Virus record (IMG/VR): IMGVR_UViG_3300038701_001412
Span: 1-36,317 of that record
Source: a virus
DNA: 36,317 bases
Reading direction: 5' to 3' (one strand)
The notes below the pieces were generated by a model that searched no databases, was not told where the DNA came from, and saw nothing but the letters and a program-made list of their open reading frames with translations. Shown in pieces: positions 15,071 through 21,195 of this stretch; position 1 is the stretch's first letter, and each line of letters begins with the position of its first letter. Both the position numbers and the translations under genes were made by a program.

Positions 15071-15493
15071 ATGAAATTCATTAAAATATCAAACAAAAAA
15101 CCGCCGCAGTGGATATTGGATAAAGTTAAGGAGAAATGGGGTGTTGAATGGGAGAGCAATACAGTGTTTACATATGGTGATCTTATTACAACATATCACG
15201 GTAAAATGACAGAAGATTTAAGGTCTCACGAGGGTCTTCATGTAACACAGCAAAAAGAGTTCCCTGGAGGCCCTGAGGCGTGGTGGAAAAAGTACCTTGA
15301 TGATGATGAGTTTCGTTTTGACCAAGAGCTTGCTGCATATAGAAAGCAATACAATTGGCTGAAATCAAACAAGTCAAGAGGTGAGGTCTATATGTACCTA
15401 AACCATTACGCTAAATGTCTTTCAGGAGAGATGTATGGATCTATGGTTGATGAGAAAAAGGCAATGAGGCTTATTACTGGTGACGTGTTATAA
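15071..15493 (+). CDS. Small HExxH metallopeptidase-like protein
   Basis: The protein has 140 residues. 'RSHEGLHVTQQ' gives H53-E54-G-L-H57, the zinc-binding HExxH motif. A downstream glutamate in 'FRFDQELAAYRKQY' (E86) is a possible third ligand, as in gluzincins. There is no signal peptide. Family knowledge suggests a zinc peptidase, but many such small proteins are untested. The ATG at 15071 directly follows the previous stop plus T; an in-frame TTG at 15062 overlaps the previous gene and is less likely. It ends the replication block, just before a tandem promoter. Confidence 0.6.
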   Translation: MKFIKISNKKPPQWILDKVKEKWGVEWESNTVFTYGDLITTYHGKMTEDLRSHEGLHVTQQKEFPGGPEAWWKKYLDDDEFRFDQELAAYRKQYNWLKSNKSRGEVYMYLNHYAKCLSGEMYGSMVDEKKAMRLITGDVL

Positions 15494-15506
15494 TACATGT
15501 TATAAT
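15486..15506 (+). promoter_or_regulatory. Tandem extended -10 promoters
   Basis: Two copies of TGTTATAAT (15486-15494 and 15498-15506) are repeated 12 bp apart, the first overlapping the 15071-15493 stop codon. They precede the accessory block starting at 15538. No -35 box is evident. The 12-bp offset could give two start sites on nearly the same DNA face. Confidence 0.6.
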
Positions 15507-15537
15507 AACTACATTACAAATCTATAAAAACAACAAT

Positions 15538-15732
15538 ATGTTCAAACCAAAAAACGACGAACAAATACGCATAGAGTGTGGACTCAGACGGGCCGTGGAG
15601 CCAGACGAGGACGGCGATATGTACTGGGTAGGATCAGATTTTGCTTGGGATTGTTATATCGACAAACTCAATGAGCTTGATCCAGAAGTTAATAACGATA
15701 ATGAAATCAACGATGAAAACGAAACAGCATAA
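15538..15732 (+). CDS. Small acidic protein of unknown function
   Basis: The protein has 64 residues, with an acidic, Asn-rich C-terminal tail ('NNDNEINDENE'). Two cysteines flank 'GLRRAVEPDEDGDMYWVGSD'. No family is recognised. It is first of the accessory block after the tandem promoter and overlaps the next gene by 32 nt. Confidence 0.55.
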   Translation: MFKPKNDEQIRIECGLRRAVEPDEDGDMYWVGSDFAWDCYIDKLNELDPEVNNDNEINDENETA

Positions 15733-15958
15733 AATTATTTTTGGAGCATTGACAATACTTTTTGTATTTTTAGTTGCAACACTTATCTTCATTGTAGGAA
15801 AAGCCGTGGTAAATGCGATTGGGAACGAAGAGCAAATATATTGCAATAAGCTCCGGGCTCAATCTCTTAAATACGGAGAAGCATTTTTCTATGCAGACTG
15901 GGAAGCGGAGATGTGTGGCGTGGATTATAAGATAGCTAGTACAGGTGAGCATGAATAA
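15701..15958 (+). CDS. Small membrane protein
   Basis: The protein has 85 residues (81 if ATG 15713 is used). Residues ~11-33 (IIFGALTILFVFLVATLIFI) form one membrane helix after a basic start (inside-positive). A ~45-residue outer domain with two cysteines follows ('EQIYCNKLRAQSLKYGEAFF', 'EMCGVDYKI'). It resembles no family I know. A superinfection-exclusion-type role is possible but unsupported. Confidence 0.5.
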   Translation: MKSTMKTKQHKIIFGALTILFVFLVATLIFIVGKAVVNAIGNEEQIYCNKLRAQSLKYGEAFFYADWEAEMCGVDYKIASTGEHE

Positions 15959-16070
15959 TAAAGAGAAAATCGAAAGATATCAAAGGATCCTCCGGGGTCG
16001 AAACTTAAACAAGGTCGAGAAAAAAGAGTACGAAGAATTACTAACTAACCCAACAGAGAACTATGAGTAA
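15951..16070 (+). CDS. 39-residue basic helical micro-protein
   Basis: It overlaps the upstream gene by 8 nt and the downstream gene by 8 nt. The sequence (MNNKEKIERYQRILRGRNLN, then KKEYEELL) is highly charged and helical. Double overlap and length conservation of the junctions favour a real gene. No function is recognised. Confidence 0.45.
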   Translation: MNNKEKIERYQRILRGRNLNKVEKKEYEELLTNPTENYE

Positions 16071-16263
16071 AGAAATAAAACAATGTAAACATCGTTATGA
16101 GTGCGAAACAATAAATGAGCCAAAACTAGCCTCTCATTACGCTGGTTCAGGTGCAGGAAACATTACAGGAAAGGAAGACCGTATTAAAAAGGTGATTTTC
16201 TGTATTTATTGCGGTGACTCAAAACAAATTTATCCAGTGACTGATACCAACCATGATACCTAA
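16063..16263 (+). CDS. Small zinc-ribbon-like protein
   Basis: The protein has 66 residues. 'QCKHRYEC' near the start and 'FCIYCGD' near the end give paired cysteines that could hold a zinc ion. The central 'YAGSGAGNITGKEDR' looks like a loop. The family is not recognised. It overlaps both neighbours. Confidence 0.5.
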   Translation: MSKEIKQCKHRYECETINEPKLASHYAGSGAGNITGKEDRIKKVIFCIYCGDSKQIYPVTDTNHDT

Positions 16264-16483
16264 AGAACAAGAGAAGAAGATAGCACTTCACCCTGGTTGG
16301 ATTATCTCAGAAACAGACGGTGACAGACACTATATTGGAGTATCACAACTGGCAAGGCTTTATCGTTTAGGACTTGGAGAATATGTTGTTTGGGATGATG
16401 AAAGACCTCAAACATATCTTGGAAGAAACCCAGAACATTATAAGCACCTTTACCCCAAATTAAATGGAGACTATGAAAAATAA
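16253..16483 (+). CDS. Conserved-looking small phage protein
   Basis: The protein has 76 residues. 'DGDRHYIGVSQLARLYRLGL' and 'NPEHYKHLYPK' have the look of a small phage protein family seen in early regions, but I cannot name it. It overlaps the previous gene by 11 nt and the next by 11 nt. Confidence 0.5.
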   Translation: MIPKEQEKKIALHPGWIISETDGDRHYIGVSQLARLYRLGLGEYVVWDDERPQTYLGRNPEHYKHLYPKLNGDYEK

Positions 16484-16793
16484 CACAAACAATGAGTTGA
16501 GGGAGGAGATAATTCAGGGATTAAAACCTAAAGTCATAAACTATCACAATCCAAAGAATAAGGAAGTCGCTGATGTCATGCAAGAAATGCTTAATCAGTT
16601 TTGGGAAGATTTTAAGCCAGCACTAAGAGAAGCCCTCCACCAAAGAGAACAAGCCCTAAAAGCAGAGTTGTTGGAGAAGATGCCAGAAGAACGAAAGCTC
16701 TATAAAGATGACGAGCTTCTATCTCACAGAAATGAATGGAATGATGGATATAACACTTGTCGGAAAACCATTATAAACAACATATTCAAATAA
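16473..16793 (+). CDS. Helical protein of unknown function
   Basis: The protein has 106 residues. The centre is a long charged helix ('ALREALHQREQALKAELLEK'), likely a coiled coil. 'RNEWNDGYNTCRKTIIN' near the end is a pattern common in small phage early proteins. The ATG at 16464 in the same frame is an alternative start, three codons upstream. No function is assigned. Confidence 0.5.
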   Translation: MKNNTNNELREEIIQGLKPKVINYHNPKNKEVADVMQEMLNQFWEDFKPALREALHQREQALKAELLEKMPEERKLYKDDELLSHRNEWNDGYNTCRKTIINNIFK

Positions 16794-16795
16794 TT

Positions 16796-16996
16796 ATGAT
16801 CCATAAAATATTATGTCGTCTTGCTGGGATACCAACAGATGAAGAATGGGAGCGGCAAATTGTTGAAGCAGAAAATAAAGCACTTGAGGAGGCAACGGAG
16901 GGTTTCTGTGAGAAGCATGGTCACAGAATCTTCAAGGGATATAAATGCAAAGAATGTTGGTCAGAGAATTTTACAAATAAGATATTCAAATCATAA
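16796..16996 (+). CDS. Small cysteine/histidine zinc-finger-like protein
   Basis: The protein has 66 residues. 'FCEKHGH' and 'YKCKECW' provide Cys and His ligands in a short treble-clef-like spacing. The helical N-terminal half is acidic. ATG 16796 follows the previous stop by 2 nt and is preferred over an in-frame codon inside the upstream gene. Function is unknown. Confidence 0.5.
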   Translation: MIHKILCRLAGIPTDEEWERQIVEAENKALEEATEGFCEKHGHRIFKGYKCKECWSENFTNKIFKS

Positions 16997-17024
16997 TAAG
17001 TGGAAAACCCAAAACATTCAATTA

Positions 17025-17033
17025 TGTTATAAT
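17025..17033 (+). promoter_or_regulatory. Extended -10 promoter, leaderless
   Basis: TGTTATAAT is followed by ATAGTC and then the ATG at 17040, only 6 nt after the box. No -35 box is seen. The predicted transcript starts at or next to the start codon. Confidence 0.65.
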
Positions 17034-17039
17034 ATAGTC

Positions 17040-17399
17040 ATGAATAAACAAGAAAATCAAAAGGTTTTGGCCTTCAATCAGGCCCGGGACGAATGGATCG
17101 ACAGCCTGATCATGGAGAATTGTAGTAAATTCACTATTTGGATGATCGAGCTTTTCCAAAAAAAGATCGCAGACGAAAAGATGAACGCATTTTGGAGAGC
17201 TATTCACTTCATTTGGGGATATTTCTTCATGAGGTTAGAGATAAAACACGCTCAGAACTATGAAATGCACAAGAAAGGCAAGGGAGGATTCAAAAAAGAC
17301 ATGGTGACGATCAAAAGCGTGAAGGTCGAAGTTTTACTAAATAAGAAGACACTGGGTGAGAAGACATTTCCACTAGGTGTTATGGCACAACATGGGTAG
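17040..17399 (+). CDS. Protein of unknown function
   Basis: The protein has 119 residues, rich in aromatic residues ('FWRAIHFIWGYFFMRLEIKH') with amphipathic helices, then a basic C-terminal strand region ('VTIKSVKVEVLLNKKTLGEK'). It could be membrane-associated, but the hydrophobic stretch contains charges. The start is fixed by the promoter geometry; a longer frame upstream overlaps another gene in a different frame. It overlaps the next gene by 8 nt. Confidence 0.55.
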   Translation: MNKQENQKVLAFNQARDEWIDSLIMENCSKFTIWMIELFQKKIADEKMNAFWRAIHFIWGYFFMRLEIKHAQNYEMHKKGKGGFKKDMVTIKSVKVEVLLNKKTLGEKTFPLGVMAQHG

Positions 17400-17589
17400 C
17401 GGACTAGAACGAACAGAGATTATCCGACGAGATTGCAAAGCATGTTTCGGGAACGGATATCTTAATAAAGGTCAAGGTGAGGTTGCATGTGAGGCATGTG
17501 GCGGAGCCGGGCAAGAAGAAAAAGAGGTTCCCTTCAAGTTTGACGGGCAACGAACACAAGAAGAAAAAGAAGCGCTTTGGAATAGCTAA
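17392..17589 (+). CDS. DnaJ-type cysteine-rich mini-protein
   Basis: The protein has 65 residues. It has two CxxCxGxG-like motifs, 'CKACFGNG' (C15, C18) and 'CEACGGAG' (C33, C36), the zinc-binding signature of the DnaJ central domain. Only one zinc site can form, with no J domain. Phages carry such proteins of unknown role; the motif suggests protein or nucleic-acid contact. A GTG at 17377 is an alternative but less likely start. Confidence 0.6.
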   Translation: MGSGLERTEIIRRDCKACFGNGYLNKGQGEVACEACGGAGQEEKEVPFKFDGQRTQEEKEALWNS

Positions 17590-17594
17590 TAATC

Positions 17595-17858
17595 ATGAAA
17601 AAAAAGACACACGGAAATCAAAAGTATTCACCAGAGCTGATCAAGAAAGCAGTCGCACTGTATAAGAAAGGGAAACTATCAATGATTGATGTATGTGAAC
17701 ACTTTGGAATACAGTCCACGACAACGCTCCGGTATCACTTGAACCCAAAGAACAGGGAAAAAATCAAAAAAAGTTATCAGAATTGGCGTAAGAATAACCT
17801 GGAGTCGAACAGGAGAAAGATGAGGGAGTACGCCCAAAAGAAAAGGAAAAATGGCTAA
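17595..17858 (+). CDS. Helix-turn-helix DNA-binding protein, candidate regulator
   Basis: The protein has 87 residues and is very basic. 'SPELIKKAVALYKKGKLSMI' through 'DVCEHFGIQSTTTLRYHL' is a homeodomain/resolvase-like helix-turn-helix. A long basic helix follows ('NNLESNRRKMREYAQKKRK'). It is the best candidate in the genome for a DNA-binding regulator of the dyad-associated promoters, but that link is only inference. It overlaps the next gene by 8 nt. Confidence 0.6.
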   Translation: MKKKTHGNQKYSPELIKKAVALYKKGKLSMIDVCEHFGIQSTTTLRYHLNPKNREKIKKSYQNWRKNNLESNRRKMREYAQKKRKNG

Positions 17859-18036
17859 AATAATTGAACTTATTATTACTGAGGAGAGAAGGGGATCAGG
17901 TGACGGTAGAAATGACATACACAGACTCGCGGTACAGCTATTCACTAAGGATGGAAAGAAGGTAGCTGAATTTGATCCATGTAGTCTAGGAGAGCCAAAT
18001 ACCCCTGATTCATATTTTGATCCAAGAAATATATAA
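17851..18036 (+). CDS. Small protein of unknown function
   Basis: The protein has 61 residues. Strand-like 'KIIELIITEERRGSGDGRND' and 'HRLAVQLFTKDGKKVAEFDP' suggest a small beta protein. 'GRNDIHRLAVQLFTKDGKKV' resembles generic phage early proteins of unknown role. It overlaps the upstream gene by 8 nt. Confidence 0.5.
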   Translation: MAKIIELIITEERRGSGDGRNDIHRLAVQLFTKDGKKVAEFDPCSLGEPNTPDSYFDPRNI

Positions 18037-18038
18037 CT

Positions 18039-18254
18039 ATGATCAAACAAGAAAAACTCTTCAAGCTAAATATAGACACAAAGGAAGGAGGCTTGAGCTT
18101 CCAACATATTTGTCAATCTGAGGAAGCCTTTATTGAAAAGGTAAGGAATCAGATCCGGGAGGCATACGCATGGATGGAGACAAACTATCCAAAGCCTAAA
18201 AATCCTTTGGATGAATTGACGCTTAATAGGATTAAGAAAAAAAATGATAAATAA
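18039..18254 (+). CDS. Small protein of unknown function
   Basis: The protein has 71 residues, with a beta start ('KLFKLNIDTKEGGLSF') and then a helix ('EEAFIEKVRNQIREAYAWME') and a basic tail. No family is recognised. It lies 2 nt after the previous gene and overlaps the next by 11 nt. Confidence 0.5.
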   Translation: MIKQEKLFKLNIDTKEGGLSFQHICQSEEAFIEKVRNQIREAYAWMETNYPKPKNPLDELTLNRIKKKNDK

Positions 18255-18486
18255 ATTAAAAAAAATACTATACAAGGTCGTTGTAGAGGCTGTAAGAGAT
18301 GAGTACTCAAGGGCTAGTCAAAAAGATCAGTTAGAAATAACCTCTGATCTAGTAGTCCTTATGGGTGATCTTAAAAAAGGAACGCCGTCAATCAATACAC
18401 TCAATTTCCTCGCAAGGCTAAATATAGATTATGTAGATTATTTCAATTCACCTTCAATACATGCCAAAGAAGAAAAAGACAACTAA
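18244..18486 (+). CDS. Small helical protein of unknown function
   Basis: The protein has 80 residues. It has mainly amphipathic helices ('KKILYKVVVEAVRDEYSRAS', 'LEITSDLVVLMGDLKKG'). It overlaps the terminase small subunit gene by 26 nt. No function is recognised. Confidence 0.5.
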   Translation: MINKLKKILYKVVVEAVRDEYSRASQKDQLEITSDLVVLMGDLKKGTPSINTLNFLARLNIDYVDYFNSPSIHAKEEKDN

Positions 18487-18961
18487 AAAGGCTACCAAGA
18501 AGAAGGTAGTACCCGGAAGCAAGAAACTCACCAACGCAAATTGGGAGATTTTTGCTAGGTTGTACGGAGGTGAGAACAGTGAGTATTTTGGTAATGCTAA
18601 AAGGAGCTACATGCTTGCTTATGGGTATGTAGAAAAAGCAGCAGAACTCAAAGACGCAAAAAGGGAGGCAGACTATGGAAGTGATGAGTATAACGAGGCT
18701 GCTAGAGCCCTTTCAAGGATAGAAGCTAACGCAGAATCAAGCTCTTCTGACCTCCTAAGGAAGCCTAAGGTAGCACAAAGGATCAATTGGTACCTAGATC
18801 AAGGGCTAGATGACGTTGCAATGGATAGAGAATTGGCTTTTGTAGCTAGGCAGAGAAAAGACTTGTCTTCAAAGGTGAGAGCTATATCTGAATTCAATAA
18901 AGTCCGGGAGAGAACCAAAGGAGGAGTAGTCGGAGAGTTAATCGTTAAGTGGGAAGACTAA
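18461..18961 (+). CDS. Terminase small subunit-like protein
   Basis: The protein has 166 residues. The N-terminus is a lysine-rich tail (KKKKTTKKATKKK). The body has 'WEIFARLYG', 'AKRSYMLAYGY', 'LLRKPKVAQRINWYLDQG' and 'AFVARQRKDLSSKVRAISEF', the arrangement of a helix-turn-helix followed by an oligomerisation region seen in phage TerS proteins. TerS recognises the packaging start and regulates the large subunit, encoded 0.8 kb downstream. Sequence conservation among TerS proteins is low, so support rests on pattern plus position. Confidence 0.7.
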   Translation: MPKKKKTTKKATKKKVVPGSKKLTNANWEIFARLYGGENSEYFGNAKRSYMLAYGYVEKAAELKDAKREADYGSDEYNEAARALSRIEANAESSSSDLLRKPKVAQRINWYLDQGLDDVAMDRELAFVARQRKDLSSKVRAISEFNKVRERTKGGVVGELIVKWED

Positions 18962-18962
18962 T

Positions 18963-19217
18963 ATGAATAAAAAAGAAATTTTAGAAAACGCAAAAGAGAT
19001 GACTATGACTTATGTTGTAGATGATGATGGTCGCCTTTTGGCTGAGGGTCGGATCATTACTCAGAATGATTTTATAGAATTGGCTCTGCATAATGTTTCA
19101 TCAGACGATAGAGAGGTTCGACTAACTTCAACAGACCTTAGGGGTCTAGCAAATAAATTGCATGAATGGGCTGATCTATCAGATGAATCTTGTCAGATAA
19201 CAGGTGAAGACTTTTAA
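18963..19217 (+). CDS. Small acidic protein of unknown function
   Basis: The protein has 84 residues. It looks like an alpha/beta fold ('MTMTYVVDDDGRLLAEGRII', 'LTSTDLRGLANKLHEWADLS'). It sits between the terminase subunit genes with a TAA-T-ATG junction on both sides. No family is recognised. Confidence 0.5.
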   Translation: MNKKEILENAKEMTMTYVVDDDGRLLAEGRIITQNDFIELALHNVSSDDREVRLTSTDLRGLANKLHEWADLSDESCQITGEDF

Positions 19218-19218
19218 T

Positions 19219-19482
19219 ATGATCATAGGAAATAAACACTTCAAAGAATCTATGCAAAATCCATACAGTGTTGGAATGGCGGATAAATGGCACATAGGTG
19301 TGCGTATTTTGAAATGCTCACCTCGTAAGATGGGTATATTCCAGCCAGAAATAATGTTCTGTTTTGTAAAGTGGCAAGACTTTGGGGAGCCATACAAGCT
19401 AGACGGGCGACCTGAGAAGAAAATGGGCGGCTGGAAGACATTTGAGTTCCCTTGGGGGATTAGTATTAAGATACATAGATAA
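19219..19482 (+). CDS. Protein of unknown function between terminase genes
   Basis: The protein has 87 residues, rich in aromatic and glycine residues ('GKMADKW'-like region 'SVGMADKWHIGVRILKCSPR', 'GGWKTFEFPWGISIKI'), suggesting a small beta fold. The ATG at 19219 follows TAA-T. An in-frame GTG at 19204 lies in the upstream gene and is less likely. Confidence 0.5.
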   Translation: MIIGNKHFKESMQNPYSVGMADKWHIGVRILKCSPRKMGIFQPEIMFCFVKWQDFGEPYKLDGRPEKKMGGWKTFEFPWGISIKIHR

Positions 19483-19483
19483 T

Positions 19484-19768
19484 ATGCCCTTGGAAGAAAT
19501 AAAAAACCAAGAATTAAATAAACAGAAACGTATCTATAAAGGGTTTTTACAAAAAGCACTGGAGCAAAGGTACAAAGACCAGAAAGAGAATCTTGCGTAT
19601 TCCCCACCAGCAGATATTCAAGTGAATAAGGTGTACGTTGTTAGCCCTGAGAAAGCTTTTGAAATATTAAATAAAACTCTTCCGTCTTTTGAGGGGATGA
19701 CAAAAGTCCTTAGACAAGGATATGTAGGAGAATTAGACGACACGCAATATGCCGATAATCAAGATTAA
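19484..19768 (+). CDS. Protein of unknown function upstream of TerL
   Basis: The protein has 94 residues. A charged N-terminal helix ('EIKNQELNKQKRIYKGFLQK') precedes a short mixed region with 'VYVVSPEKAFEILN'. ATG 19484 follows TAA-T. It overlaps the terminase large subunit gene by 20 nt, suggesting coupling. Confidence 0.5.
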   Translation: MPLEEIKNQELNKQKRIYKGFLQKALEQRYKDQKENLAYSPPADIQVNKVYVVSPEKAFEILNKTLPSFEGMTKVLRQGYVGELDDTQYADNQD

Positions 19769-21128
19769 ATACAAACCAAGAAACTGGGCGAAACTACTGC
19801 ACAATACAGCAAAGAAGCTGATTGTGCTTGTTTTGCATAGACGTGCCGGGAAGACTACCGCAGCTATCAATCACCTGAATAGAGACGCTCTAAGAACCGC
19901 AAAGACAAAGTACGCCTACGTTGCCCCTACCTACAAGCAAGCGAAGCGTATTGTTTGGGATATGATCAAGGAATACACCAAGAGTGTTCCAGGGATCAAG
20001 TACAACGAGAGTGAATTGAAGGTATATTACCCTAACGGCTCGACTTTGATGGTAGTAGGATCTGATAACCCGGACTCACTTCGTGGAATTGGACTACATG
20101 GAGCCTTTTGTGATGAGTATGCACAGCAGAACCCTATTATCTTTACAGAGATTCTTTCAAAGTGTGTGGCTGATACCGGGGGATATATCATCTTTGGAGC
20201 TACACCAAAGGGGAAGGGGCCTTTTTACAAGGTCTACCAGGTAGCAAAGGATGATGAGGATTGGCTTTGTATCTACAAAACCATTGACCAAAGCCTCAAA
20301 GAAGAGTCGGGAGAGGTGATAGAACACCTTAAAAACGCTCTTGAAAGGGATAAAAAGCTCGTAAAGCAAGGAATTATGACCGAGGATGAGTTCCAGCAGG
20401 AGTGGTACAACTCGTTTGAAGCCTCTCTGAAGGGTGCGGTATACCTCAAAGAGCTTGCGAAAGCCAGAGAAGATGGACGAATTGGTATGGCTCCGTATGA
20501 TCCAGGACAGCCCGTGTACACCGTTTGGGATCTTGGAATCAATGACGCTATGGCTATTGGGTTCTACCAACACATTGGAGGGACGCCAAGAATGATTGAT
20601 TACTACGAGAACACAGGGCTTGGATTACCTCACTATGCAAAGGTGATCAAAGAGAAGCCTTATGTCTACGGTAAACACTTTGCTCCGCATGATATAAACC
20701 AAAGGGAGCTATCTACCGGGAAGACCAGGCTTGATAGTGCAAAGAAGCTGGGGATTGATTTTGAAGTTATACCTGGAGTTTCATTGGTGGATGGAATTGA
20801 TCAAGGGCGAAGATTCTTCTATACCTTGTATATTGACTCAAAGAAGTGCCAAGGCTTCCTGGATCTGATTGGAATGTATCAATACAAAAAGGATGAGAAT
20901 ACTGGTATACTTTCAAACAAGCCTATTCACGACCATACCTCACACGCCGCAGACGTCCACAGATACGCTTCATTGGTAGAAGACCAGATGAGAACCGATG
21001 AGCCGGTAATAGATCCTCCTGACGACGATTATGACTTCTACGATGAATATAAGGGTACTGAAGACCCGGATGATGACGGTCAAAGAAGACATCCCATGCT
21101 CAAAGGAGTAGATTTGGGGAAAATGTAG
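19749..21128 (+). CDS. terL: Terminase large subunit (packaging ATPase and nuclease)
   Basis: The protein has 459 residues. It pumps DNA into the prohead and cuts concatemers. Walker A is 'HRRAGKTT' (30-37), the short classic form. Walker B is 'GAFCDEYAQ' with D122 and E123. The coupling motif is 'GATPKG' (150-155). The RNase-H-like nuclease domain starts at ~255, with 'VWDLGINDAMAIGFY' (D261, D266) and late acidic/His residues in 'HDHTSHAADVHRY'. The C-terminal tail is acidic and ends before a promoter for the portal. Circular closure of the sequence fits either headful or cos packaging, and the motifs do not decide. Confidence 0.93.
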   Translation: MPIIKIKYKPRNWAKLLHNTAKKLIVLVLHRRAGKTTAAINHLNRDALRTAKTKYAYVAPTYKQAKRIVWDMIKEYTKSVPGIKYNESELKVYYPNGSTLMVVGSDNPDSLRGIGLHGAFCDEYAQQNPIIFTEILSKCVADTGGYIIFGATPKGKGPFYKVYQVAKDDEDWLCIYKTIDQSLKEESGEVIEHLKNALERDKKLVKQGIMTEDEFQQEWYNSFEASLKGAVYLKELAKAREDGRIGMAPYDPGQPVYTVWDLGINDAMAIGFYQHIGGTPRMIDYYENTGLGLPHYAKVIKEKPYVYGKHFAPHDINQRELSTGKTRLDSAKKLGIDFEVIPGVSLVDGIDQGRRFFYTLYIDSKKCQGFLDLIGMYQYKKDENTGILSNKPIHDHTSHAADVHRYASLVEDQMRTDEPVIDPPDDDYDFYDEYKGTEDPDDDGQRRHPMLKGVDLGKM

Positions 21129-21147
21129 CACTTGACTTTTCAAAAAG

Positions 21148-21156
21148 TGTTATAAT
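21148..21156 (+). promoter_or_regulatory. Extended -10 promoter for portal gene
   Basis: TGTTATAAT lies ~40 nt before the preferred portal ATG (21196). TTGACT at about 21132 is 13 bp upstream, too close for a standard -35 box. Confidence 0.55.
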
Positions 21157-21195
21157 AGAAATACTTAATCATTGCCGCCACAATATAAAAACGCA

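Noticed and set aside
17595-17858. Transposase or integrase remnant
   Set aside because: Only a helix-turn-helix and basic helix are present. No catalytic domain, inverted repeats or target duplication are nearby.
21132-21156. Classic -35/-10 promoter using TTGACT
   Set aside because: Spacing to TATAAT is only 13 bp, too short for a standard promoter, so only the extended -10 box is credited.
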